From contig NC_087064.1 of the NCBI RefSeq assembly GCF_963678635.1, positions 68,002,025 through 68,066,024 on the forward strand: DNA of 64,000 bases, given 5' to 3'. Source of the stretch: Symsagittifera roscoffensis (lineage: Eukaryota > Xenacoelomorpha > Acoela > Convolutidae). Each line of letters opens with the position of its first letter. The stretch's first letter is position 1. Positions 1-10,900 of the stretch are shown in pieces. The notes under the pieces were generated by a model, which worked only from the letters and a program-made list of their open reading frames with translations, made no database searches and was not told the DNA's origin. A program made the translations under genes and the position numbers.

Positions 1-345
1 TTATTTTTCGTAAAATTATGAAAGTTTAATGAAATTTTTCTCGCTATTAAAGCGTAAAGAGAGGTTTAGTTCTTCTTACAAAATGTGTTAAACTGATTGG
101 TTGAAACAGGCTACTTGACGCATTTGCTATGTTGCTATGTTACTGGGAGAGATAGACACCACTTAAAAAATTAAAATAAATAGATATCTCTAAAAAACTC
201 AAAAAATTTTTAAAAAAAAACTCAAAAAAAAAAAAATTTCAATTTAAATTTTTTGAAAATTCAGGATTTTTGTCGAAGCAAACACTTCTCTATAGACCTC
301 AAAAGGCAGTCGGAACATTTAGGGCTTCACCCTGATACGAGCAGT
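1..345 (+). repeat. REP-A dispersed repeat, 3' part
   Basis: This matches the distal part of a repeat seen again near 27.1-27.4 kb, 38.1-38.6 kb, 57.4-58.6 kb and 63.4-64.0 kb. Shared landmarks are a block reading roughly 'ctattaacgcgtaagcg-aggttta' near the start and a terminal block with 'ggcagtcggaacatt' followed by 'ccctgatacgagcag' at 307-345. No protein is encoded. The copy is diverged and its other end lies outside the window. Confidence 0.75.
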
Positions 346-795
346 TTTGCCTAAACTTACAATTTGAAATAAAATTATATCTCTAATGACATCTTGATCT
401 TATGTATATTTTTCTCAGTGATAACGACTATGAATTCATTTTAATTTTGAGGCAAATTATTACTCTTATCGATCTCAATAAGAATTTTCTTTATAGTTCA
501 ATTGCATTGCTCAGATCCACAACATAGTTTTGAAAGCTTCAATTAGCAAGTTCTTGTAATTAAAACTGTTTTCAAAAAAATCAAAAAAAATTATACGCAA
601 AAAAAATATATATTTTTTTAAAATGTGCCTGGCAGTTTTTTCTTCAATTTTTGTTGTTTATTTGTTTTCCGGAAATATCTATTGTCGATGATGTTTAATT
701 CACTGATGTTCTTTGCGTTCGATTAGTTCTTTTATCACACCACGCAAAAAAATGACATTAGTTTAAAAAAAAAAGAACTATTTTTTTTTTCATTT
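346..795. other. Unannotated AT-rich stretch
   Basis: Low-complexity A and T runs. I see no coding signal, repeat family or RNA gene here. Confidence 0.5.
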
Positions 796-986
796 CGAGG
801 TCAAACTATGCACTGGATAGGCGCACTGTTTTGTGTCTGTATTTTTCTGAATTCCAGAGACAAGTCTTCTATCATTTTAAGTTAATATCGGAACGATTAA
901 AGAAAAGGGAATAACAAAAGAAGAACAAAGGACCGTCCTTACTGCGGAATCCGCTTACAATTCACAAAACACACAGTTTGGCCTCG
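796..986 (+). mobile_element. MITE-1 copy 1 (short TIR element)
   Basis: A 191-bp element bounded by an inverted repeat of about 16-17 bp (consensus cgaggccaaactgtgca). The left subterminal block contains 'cactggataggcgcac' and 'tgtgtctgtat'; the right one contains 'gcggaatccgcttacaatt'. Full-length sister copies lie at 8357-8545 and, inverted, at 11617-11806; an enlarged relative lies at 32679-34232. The two ends are distinct, so orientation can be assigned. There is no coding capacity, so the element is non-autonomous. The transposase superfamily is unclear because the target duplication is not clean. Confidence 0.8.
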
Positions 987-1683
987 CAATGTTTTTGATT
1001 GTGGTCGGAACATTCGGTGCTATTTGCACAGCAAGAGGCTATCAGTTTATTTTAACCGGCCTGTTCTGTTCTATCTAGGGCAAAGATGGAGAAGAGGGAA
1101 GAGCAAACGAGAAAACGAGGCAACAGGAGAGTGTGCTAGGATCTGTGGGTCTCACTGCCTTCTATGACCAAAAAAGCAACTGTGAGTAGCAAATTGATCC
1201 TGAAAATTACCTGGAGGGTTATCTTGAAGGACTCTTCAAAGATAATGTATATTTTTACAAGATCTTGCAGGCTTCTAGCAAGATAATCTCCTTTCGAGAT
1301 TATTTTACGAGCGAAGACAACATATTAGAGTTTCATGAAAGAAGGACGCAACCTTAGCTACTCATACATACACACAACCTGCTAGGCGGTTGACCCAGAA
1401 AGCGTTTTAAAAATTATACATGCTGATGTTTGGATTTATTTCCGAGTTATTTGAATCGTTTTTCTATGATGTTCTTTAGAGGTACTTGATTTTGTGTTCC
1501 GGAATGTTTCAAGAAGAACTTTGGAAAGTTGTTTTTTTTTCGAAATAGTTATAGATTAAAAAAATTTAATTTTAAAACTACGACTTTTGTTTTTACCCGG
1601 AAACAACTATATCAAAAACATTTTGAAAAAACTGATCATTATATACTCTTATAGTAGTTAGATGACACAGTATAACATTGCAG
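987..1683. other. Probable intron, no feature recognised
   Basis: No exon is convincing here. The first C2-coding exon below opens after an acceptor-like attgcag ending at 1683, so this stretch is best read as intron of the synaptotagmin-like gene, whose 5' exons should lie left of the window. Confidence 0.4.
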
Positions 1684-1922
1684 CTGTTCCAGCTCTTCAA
1701 CTGAAAGAGTTGAGCTGTGTTGGTGTTAGTCGCTCTAACTCTAGTTCCTCGAAGCACAGTAATGGTCCAGTATACCTCCGAGTGTCTCTGATCCAGATAG
1801 TGGCTAACTCTTCTGGCAACAATACTAGTCCACAATGGTCCAGCCAGGAGACAGTGGCTCAACAGATCACTTCGTTATCTTCACTTTCTTCATCTTTATC
1901 GCCCTTCCCAGAAACTCTCAAG
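1684..1922 (+). CDS. SYTL-like exon: start of first C2 domain
   Basis: Frame begins with two bases of a split codon. It encodes a strand (VPALQLKELSCVGV), a Ser/Asn-rich linker, then PVYLRVSLIQ, matching the PYV-x-x-x-LL strand of C2 domains, and ends ETLK before donor gtcagt at 1923. The 5' boundary is less certain than the 3' one: an alternative acceptor ends at 1670. Confidence 0.65.
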
Positions 1923-4900
1923 GTCAGTTGGATCTTCTGTTTTGGATTTTTTTCGGGATCAAAAATTTTCAAATGTTAATCAGAAAAACTCAAAGTGATT
2001 TTTTTTATACTGTGAAAAATATTCACATGTGGTACACACGCAACATACTTTATAATAAAAATATCTTTGCACTGCATTTAGGACTAGGTTGCAAGACCTA
2101 AGCATCAGAATAATTACAAAAACAGCTAAGTCTGTCAAATTAACTACATATTTGCAACCACAAAGCACCTCTAGAAAATTTTTGGCAAGGGTTAAGAACC
2201 ATCATTCTGTCCAAAATGGTTGTTGTATAAAAAAAAATGAAGGTTGCCCATATATTAATTTGCTTAGATCAGCCGCTCTCGTGAAAAAAGACCACTAGCG
2301 AAGCAAATTGTCAACTTGACTTGGTCAAAAATCTGATCACGTTTAAAAATGTCTTAATATATTTTGCTGGTTTCAGTTCGTCCTGCACTCTGACCAGATA
2401 GAGAGCAGTATCGTTTCCATTAAAGTATGCAGTAAAAAGGAGACAAAGCTGGACAAAAACAAAGAAAAAGAAAAAATCAAAGAAAAAGACAAAAACAAGG
2501 AGAAGGAAAAAGACAAGGACCACCTCTTGGGTCAAGTGGAGGTGGGGGTTGATGAACTCATTGCAACTCAGTCCCCCTCATCCTCGTCTTCTCTTACTTC
2601 TTCTGTCGCTTCGCCAATCGCCCACGCTCTGCCTCTTACCATATATGTGAGTATTTTTATTAGATTCACAAATAAATAGATTCACAAACAAAATTCAAGT
2701 AGCCAATTAGAGTGTGACTAATTAGAAAACAGAAATCAATAAAAAACAAAGACCCAAAAAAGTAATCATTTACTGCATTATCGAAACTCCCAATGCAGAT
2801 AAACGCAATCAAGCATTTCTTCAAAATTAAAGAAAAATGGTTCGCAGACACAAATTCTGACGCTGCTACTGAATTTTTGCTTTAAGTAGCATTAAGTGCT
2901 TATAGAACTAACTCTACATCAAGCATCTTAATAATGGATGATTTCACTCGTAGACATGAACGAATGAATTACTATAAGCAACTGATTTTTTTTTACCATT
3001 TCTATGGTAAAATTTTTGCTAACAAAATGAGTCGAGGTTTGGCACATTTTGGGCGCTAGCAGAAGTCATCATTCTGTTTATTTTTGGCACTTTTGCTCTT
3101 TTGTTTTTGCAATCAACTCACTGATCACGGGTACCGTAACTTAAGCACAGGGTTAAAATAGCATAGAAAATTGAAACTTTTGAAACAATATTCGTTTTAC
3201 AGACTAGCCGATCAGATTCCACAATACTAATACTGATCTTTCTATTCCGGCTTTCTATCCTATTACTTTATAGCCAAACTTTGATTGTAAATGAGCACAA
3301 CAAACGAATGAATTGATTTAGCTTTTATTCAGTTTTTTGTTTCAAAAAGTATAGACAATGAATAAATAGTCATGAATGATGAACCTTTTGTACTCCGATA
3401 AAAAAGAGCCTCAGGCAAGTCGAGAAAAAATCAAAAACGTGATGAAAGCTTTTATGAAGTTTTGATTTGTAAAGATTGACTGTTAGCCTGGAAAAAAGCC
3501 ACTAATTTTGTTTAGATTAAACCGTTTAATGACACAAGCCGACTGAATTTGATAAAAATGGCATTCAAGTGCTAAACTGAGACGGCGTAGATCAAGAAAA
3601 AACAATAAGGCCGACAAAAACTGGTATTCAAATCTTAGAGCCATAAGCGTCAAAAAATTACTGAATTACTGATAGTGTGTGAAAACGAGATCTCATGTGA
3701 CCTCTAGTTTTAGATCTACCACTGCTTGATCTTTTTCGACTGTATTAAGGTTAACAGATGAGAGTGCTAGACACAAAAAACGCCTGGGTGCCATTAAAAG
3801 AGAGCTTCACTTGAAAAAATAATTTAGTCTGGAATAAGAAGAATTATAGAAACTCGCTATCATGAGACAAGTTGAAGAATCTTTCATGTTTTCTCTGCAA
3901 ATTACAGAAACCAAAGTTATTATTAGTATTAAACCTATATCGGTCAAAACTAGAAACTTTTCCTCCGCGCCAGTTAGGCAAAATTTTTTTGCTGAATTTG
4001 CTATCCTTTAGGTGCACACACTATACACAAAATTAACTGATTTTGTCAATCTTTTTGCTTAAAGGAAATCGAATAATCTCGTTCAGTTACACTTTCTAAT
4101 CAGTAAGTTTAAATGTTTCTGCCCTTTTGGAAAAATCAAAAACTCAATCCAGTGTTGTTTTTGTTTATCACGCAGGCTGAGAATGATTCTAAGAGTGTGG
4201 GTTGGGTGAAATTGACGGTGAAGTGGGAGCCTGGAAAAAGAATGAGTGTGCGTGTGAGTGCCAGTGGTCTCCTGCAGGGGGGCAAGAAAGGGACCGGGTC
4301 AGGAGGAGGAGGGGGAGGGGGAGTGGGAGGGATCATCAAAACTAAACAGCCTCCCAATACTTTCTGCACACTGTTAGTCATACTTAAAGAGTTACTGTGC
4401 AAAAAATAGACACGTCGTAAAGCTATCAGAATAGAGAAAAGAAAACACTTTGTACGTTTGTTTTCTTTTCCCGATTGTGATTGGCTTAAGATTTGTCTAC
4501 TCTCCCGGGTCGAGGTGCTCGACTTAAGTTTCGACTTTAAAAGTCGAGCAAGTGCAATTTCGCGACTGAAATTTTGCGGTCGAGAAGCAATTTTAAGTCG
4601 AGCACAAAGTCAAAACATACCCGATTTTGGCCGAGAAAGTCGAAACGTAGTTCGAGAAAGTCGAAACATAGGTCGAGCACAGTTCAAACCTACCTGATTT
4701 TGGTAGAGAATGTCGAAAAATAGGTCTAGCACAGTCGAAGCATAAACATTTTCGGTCGAGAAAGTCGAAACAAAGGTCGAGCAAAGTCGAAACATAGGTT
4801 GAGCACGGTCGAAACATAAATCGAGCACAGTCGAAACATACCTGATTTTGGTCGAGAAAGTCGAAACATAGGTCGAGCACAGTCAAAACATAGGTCGAGC

Positions 4901-7900
4901 ACAACCTATTTTTTTTTCGAAATTTTATGTTTTTAAAAAGATTTTTTTTTAAATGTAAATTAGAAATTCAGCAAAAAAATCTGCTTGAAAAAGACTTCCG
5001 TCAGAAAGTTGCAACCCGCAACAAACAATTGAGGAGATTTTTTTTACCGCAAAACTAAAAGTTTCCGAGGGAATCCTTTCAGGTTTGGAAATCTAAGGAT
5101 TCCTGCTGCAAGAAAAAGTAAATTTGACCAAAAATTCCTCAAATGACAGTTTTTATATCAAAAGTTTCAGACCAGATTTGCCAAAAAAATCAAAGCAAAA
5201 TTGCAAAATAGGGAGATTCAACTAGAAAAAAGTTTCCATTGGAGGAGCTATGAAATTACACGTTTTATTAGTTTATATTCAAATCAAGCATCATCACGAA
5301 AAACATACATTATAATTTTTTTTCAATTTACTCATGTTATTTGATAGCCGAGAACGTAGAGAAAGTCGAAACATATGTCGAGTACAGTCAAAGCATGCCC
5401 ATATTTGGTCGAGAAAGTCAAAACATATGTCGAGCACAGTCGAAACAAAAAATCAAATTGGTCCAAACCTTAAGTCCAACACAAATTTACCTCAAAATAA
5501 ATGCTCAATTTTTTGAAGTGTTGACAAAACCATCGAATACAGTCGAACTGTTTTTTTTTTTCGGTCAAAGTTCTTTTTCTTCCAGGTCTAAAAAAGTTCC
5601 TTGGTCAAATTCAGTCGAAAGGTTTTTCCTTGGTCGAACTTAATTTTTTTTCTCAGTCTAACATAGTCGAAACATATGCAGCCTGGGTCGAGACGGTTGA
5701 AACATTCGAAAAATCAATTGAAACGAAACTTGCAAACCTTGACCCGGGCATCGGGATGTTTTCAAAAAGATGTTTTTTTGTAATGTATTTTTCTTGTTTT
5801 TGCTTACGGAATTATACACAACTTCTTCAAGACAATAATTAGTTGGGACTTTTTAAGGGTTTTCCCTCTGATGGTTTCCTCGAAGAGGGCTTCCTCCTGA
5901 TATTTCAAGGGCTTCCTCCTGATATATAGAACCTTGCTGTTCTGGCTTTCGAAGAAATTTTTACATTTTTTTTGGTCGAGAAAGTTGAAACATACCCATT
6001 TTTGGTCGAAAAAGTCGAAGCATATGTATGCGGGGTCGATGAAATAAATTTTTAAAAAGTTATCAGTCAAGACGGTCGAGAAAGTCGAAACAAAGCGAAC
6101 GTTTGTCGAGAAAGTCGAAACATATCTTAACTGGGTCGAACAAAGCCAAATACGTTTTTGTTGGGTCGAAAAAGTCGAAACATATCGAAACTTGTTCGAG
6201 ACGTTCGAAATATACCGATTTTTGGTCGAGAATTTCGAAACATAAATCGAGCACCTCGACCCGAGATATGACACTTGATTGTGATTGGCTAATTACTTGT
6301 CTAGTTTATGAAACTCGACTGTGATTGGCTTACGACTTGCCTACTTTAAGACATGTCTACTTTTTGACCGCACTCCTGCTCAAATGCTGTGTTGTTTAAA
6401 AAATCGCTAAAAAGCTCTTGTAATTAATTCACACGCTAACATGAGGAAAACGGTAAAATAATGTTTTGAAAGGCTGTGATGCCAATTTTCACTGCTCAAT
6501 TTTGGCTGTTTGATGCATCGGCCGGTTGTACACTCCGAAGACCAAATGCTCCATTTAGTTTATTATATAGTGATAAGGTGTTCCCTTTGAGATAATCAAA
6601 TTGTGTTTCGATCCCCTGCCATGGCAATGATAATTTGTGAGGACAAGCTCTCAGTTGACCTCTAGCTTCAGGTCTACCTCAGCCTGACCAATTTTGGCTG
6701 CCATAGTAATTCCAATTTTCCACGTGAAAGTTCTAGACCACCAAAAAAACTCACCAAAAAACTCATTCTGGAATGTGGGTAAATAATAGAAACAGCCTAT
6801 GCTTAGAAAGGCCTTTTAGCCTTTTATAGATCCTCTGCGAATCGCAGATATCATCATTATTATTACTATTACATCAATAATTTTTATCGAGAATCTATTG
6901 AAAATATGAATAACTTGCTAATGAAGGCTGCTCCCAAAAAGTCGCGACAGTTTTTTTGGGCAACGAAAAATTGCACAGAAATTTCAGATAATGTTGAATT
7001 TGCTAAGAGATATTTAAAAGCTCCATGCAGCGTACTTTAAATGCAAATCTGGCGAGATCAATCCGAATGATTGCGAATGCAAACGTTGCAAGAATCTTGC
7101 CAAATTGTTGCCAGACTATGCACACCGAACTGAAATTCCGAAGCTTTCAACATCTTGGAAGAATCTTGCAAGGTTCTTACAAATGAAGATTTTTTATTTT
7201 TCTGAAGGTCTTTGAAAATTTTGCATTCTTTTGATTTGCCTAATTTTGAGCCCAATCTTGCAAAATATTTCTTTATAACGAGCAGCTTGGAATGCAAATT
7301 TTACATGCTCTTTGTAAGATTTCCATTCCAATAACACTACATGAATCTAGTTAAACCTGAAAAAAAAACTATTTTACTTAATTTTTGGGACCAATTGAAC
7401 AATATTTCCCCTTCCTTCTACATCTATTTAGGAGAGAGATTCTTCACTTGGTTAAAAGTAATAAAGCCAATCATATTTGAGCATAGTACGTGCAGGGCGC
7501 CTTACAGCTTGCATTTGTCATTTAATTTTAGGGAGAGGTTGTTCACTTGCTCTGTTAAGGGGAAGATTGTTCACATGTGTCAATTTTTGTAGGGTAAAAT
7601 AGTTTAAAAAATCAAGTCCCATGGCGTCCTTGGATATTGAAATGGATTCTAAATCCATTATATTCCATTAGTTCGCGGGTTTCAAACAATTGTAATCTAA
7701 TTAAATCTATTTGAATCATATTTTTTTCTACTTCATTTTGCGACAACTTGCAGCGAATGCCAGTGTGTAGAGCAGATATTTCTCAACCCGGGTTGACAAC
7801 AAATGCTTATAATACAATTTTCATTATTGAAAAAAATGCTTATCATACTTTTTCATGCATTTTTCATAGAGTAAAAGTAAGTGTATGAAAATAGCAAAAT

Positions 7901-10900
7901 AAGTATTTTTTCCATACTATGAAATTGTATGACAAGCATTTTTTCCATGCTATGAAATTCCATTTAAAAAAATTTTGTTTTGAAATTTTGTATTGCATCC
8001 GAAACACTAACCATGAATTTTTTGTCATAAGAAAACCCAGGGTGTAGCTGAAAGTTACCACGCAGATAAATTTCTTTTGGTGATTTTTGCCATCTAAGGT
8101 AATTTTAACATTTTCAGATGGAATTACATACCAAAAAGGTAATCTTTTGTATATGGCTAGATATATTTTGGTTTAAGAATTCAGGTGGTTGAGAAAACAA
8201 GGCCTTTTTTTTTACAAATTTGGTTTTATCTTAGCAAATAAAAAATGATAATAATCGTGTTTACAAAAAAAAACACTTCTTTTGAAGTTTTTGCTTATGA
8301 AAAAAATGCATATCATACAATTTTCATATATGAAAGCTGTATAACAAGCCTTTTTTCGAGGCCAAACTGTGCACTGGATAGGCGCACAATTTTGTGTCTG
8401 TATATTCCTGGATTCTGGAGACAAGTTTTTAAACATGTTAAAGTTTTGTCGGAACGATCAAAGGAATTGAGAGAACAATAGGACAAAGGGAGCTTCCTTG
8501 TTGAGGAATCCGCTTACAATTCACAAAACGCACATTTTGGCCTCGTAATTTTAAACAGTGCAAACCCCTGATGATCAACGTGGAAATAACAAATTTATCT
8601 CAAAAAAAGATAAGAAACGCAGACATAATGGGAAAAAAATGATTCTAGAGGACCATTTTTTATTTTGGTTTTCTTAAAACTGAGCAATTGTTAATCCATT
8701 ATAATAGATTTCCTGAGACTTTTTTGAACAGTTTTTGCAAAGAAAAAAAGGACTAACAGTTTTCTGAGCCAAAAAAATCTCAATTTACTAATGCAATTTG
8801 TGTTAGTCAACATTTAAATAAAAAGTTATATTAAATGCATTTTCAAAAAGGTGAGAAAGGAAAGTAAAATGAAATAAGAGCTTTTATAGTGGATTTTATT
8901 GTTTTTGGCTTTCTTAATAGTATATTCATTTTATGTTCCTTTGTAATAAATTTTTAAAAGCTTCTAGGGAGACAGACAATATTATTCTAAAATAATTGAC
9001 CATTATCCATGGATTTCTTCGGCGGGTAGTGCAGTTAAGGCTCCTTTTTGTCAATTTGTTGCGATGGCTGAAACAAATTTGTAGAACAAGGTACTAAATG
9101 AACGCAATTTGAAATAAAAAGGGAAGAGCGCCCAATTTTGATAGTCTTTCTTGATACGGTTCAACTTTTTGAATGCGCCCATTTAATAGTTTGAACCCTA
9201 TCATTGACTTCAGTATCCCTCACAGTATACAATGCACAATTATAAAAAAAACATAGCAAATTATCGCTGGGCTTGAGCTGAGTTTGTTAGAAAGATGGAC
9301 TGAATGGAATAATTATGAAGTAAGATTTCAGAAGAATGTGTCAAAAAAATTTTGTAATCTTCTTCAGAACTTTATGTGCATGACTGAGTAATAGGTATCG
9401 GATGATGTATTTAATTGATGACACAGGGACGAATCATAGATTTTCCCGGGGAGGGGGAAGGGTGAGTGAGGGGCGAACGTTTCGAAAAGATTCATCTTCT
9501 TTAAGCACTTTTTGGTAGGTTTTGACTGAAAAATTGTGTTTTTCGGTGGTCCCCCCTCCGCAAATTAAGCACATATTGGAGCCGAATGGTCGGTCAGTTT
9601 AAAAAAGATGTCGTAAAATAGCACCAAAAGGGGGACTCTTTAGGTAGTGAGGTGATCGAATCCCTGATGGGGGAAATGGAGTCTGCCTCCCCGCCCATTG
9701 CCTAAATCCGCCCTTGGATCACTTATGTTGTGATCTGATTTTATATCATTCATTTTATTTCATCTTGTAACAGACCTTATTCTGACCTTCAACCTAATCA
9801 ACATCTTCGGAGTGATCTTGCTCACTTTTTATCTAATGTTTTAACGATTAAGTAATTCACTAATTTTAACTGATTCTTATTCTTTTTAGTTAATGCCAAA
9901 TTGTTGGCAATATCTTTTCGGTCAACAAATCAGACCGAAATTGATTAGCCCAAAAACTGCTCGGCTGCTCATTTTTATGTCGGATTTCGGTTTTTCACTG
10001 ATTTCCACACGTTAAAACCGTGTACAACTATTTTTTTAAATCTTAAATTGCTATAGTTTGTGACCACTTAAAGGGCTCAAGGTTACCGATATTGCCAACA
10101 ATTTGGCATTAAGTATAACTATATTTAGCTCTAGCATTATATAGATTATTATATCAATCCAATAAATTCATGTGTAGGCGTCTGTTGCCGATGGCCAGTG
10201 CAGTTTGGGACAGTGGGGAGGTGGTGACCAAGAGTGCAGACCCCGTCTACCTCAAGACATTCAACATACCACTCGTCGTCTCAACATCCTCGTCTTCATC
10301 TTCAACTTCAGATGCTACAGGTAGATAAGATGAAGTAATAAACACAGAGGCAAAGCTGCACTTCTCACACACTAGCGGGAACACGACAAAAAAGCATTTT
10401 TATAAAGTGAAACAAGAAAAAATAAAAAAACATCTCAAATTAGTAAACTTTGTTTATACGTATTGGCTTCGACCCTGCATATTCGAGATTTCAGTTTCTA
10501 CCCTCTTGGCCACGAACGCTTAATAATCAGGACAAACTAGTCACAATTAAAGCAGCTACATATGCTCACAAATTGTCAATGCAATGCAGCAAAAGTGGCA
10601 CCAAATACAAATAGACACAATTTTGCAAGTATTAGTTTGGAATATAAAAAACTGAACGCATCCACACTTACTTTGTATGTAATAAATTGGAAATTATAAC
10701 GCCACGTTATGTATAAATTATGAATTTCAAAAATTGCGAGATATAGTGAGTTATTAAATTTCTGAAGTCGAGTTTTCATTACTGTTATGTTGTTTGAAAC
10801 AAATCACTTTTTTCGGTTGGTTTGATGAATTAAAAATGCATCAACAGTGTTAACTTATAATTATTCGAGTTTCAAAGCTATTTTTTGCTATCAAAAATCC

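Noticed and set aside
1662-1664. ATG at 1662 as the start of the C2 protein
   Set aside because: It would start inside a C2 domain; the preceding strands and any N-terminal domain would be missing, so an upstream exon is more likely.
4593-6274. Long minus-strand frames rich in Cys, Phe and Ser
   Set aside because: They are translations of the tcga minisatellite; all frames through it stay open because the unit has no stop, and there is no start or splice context.
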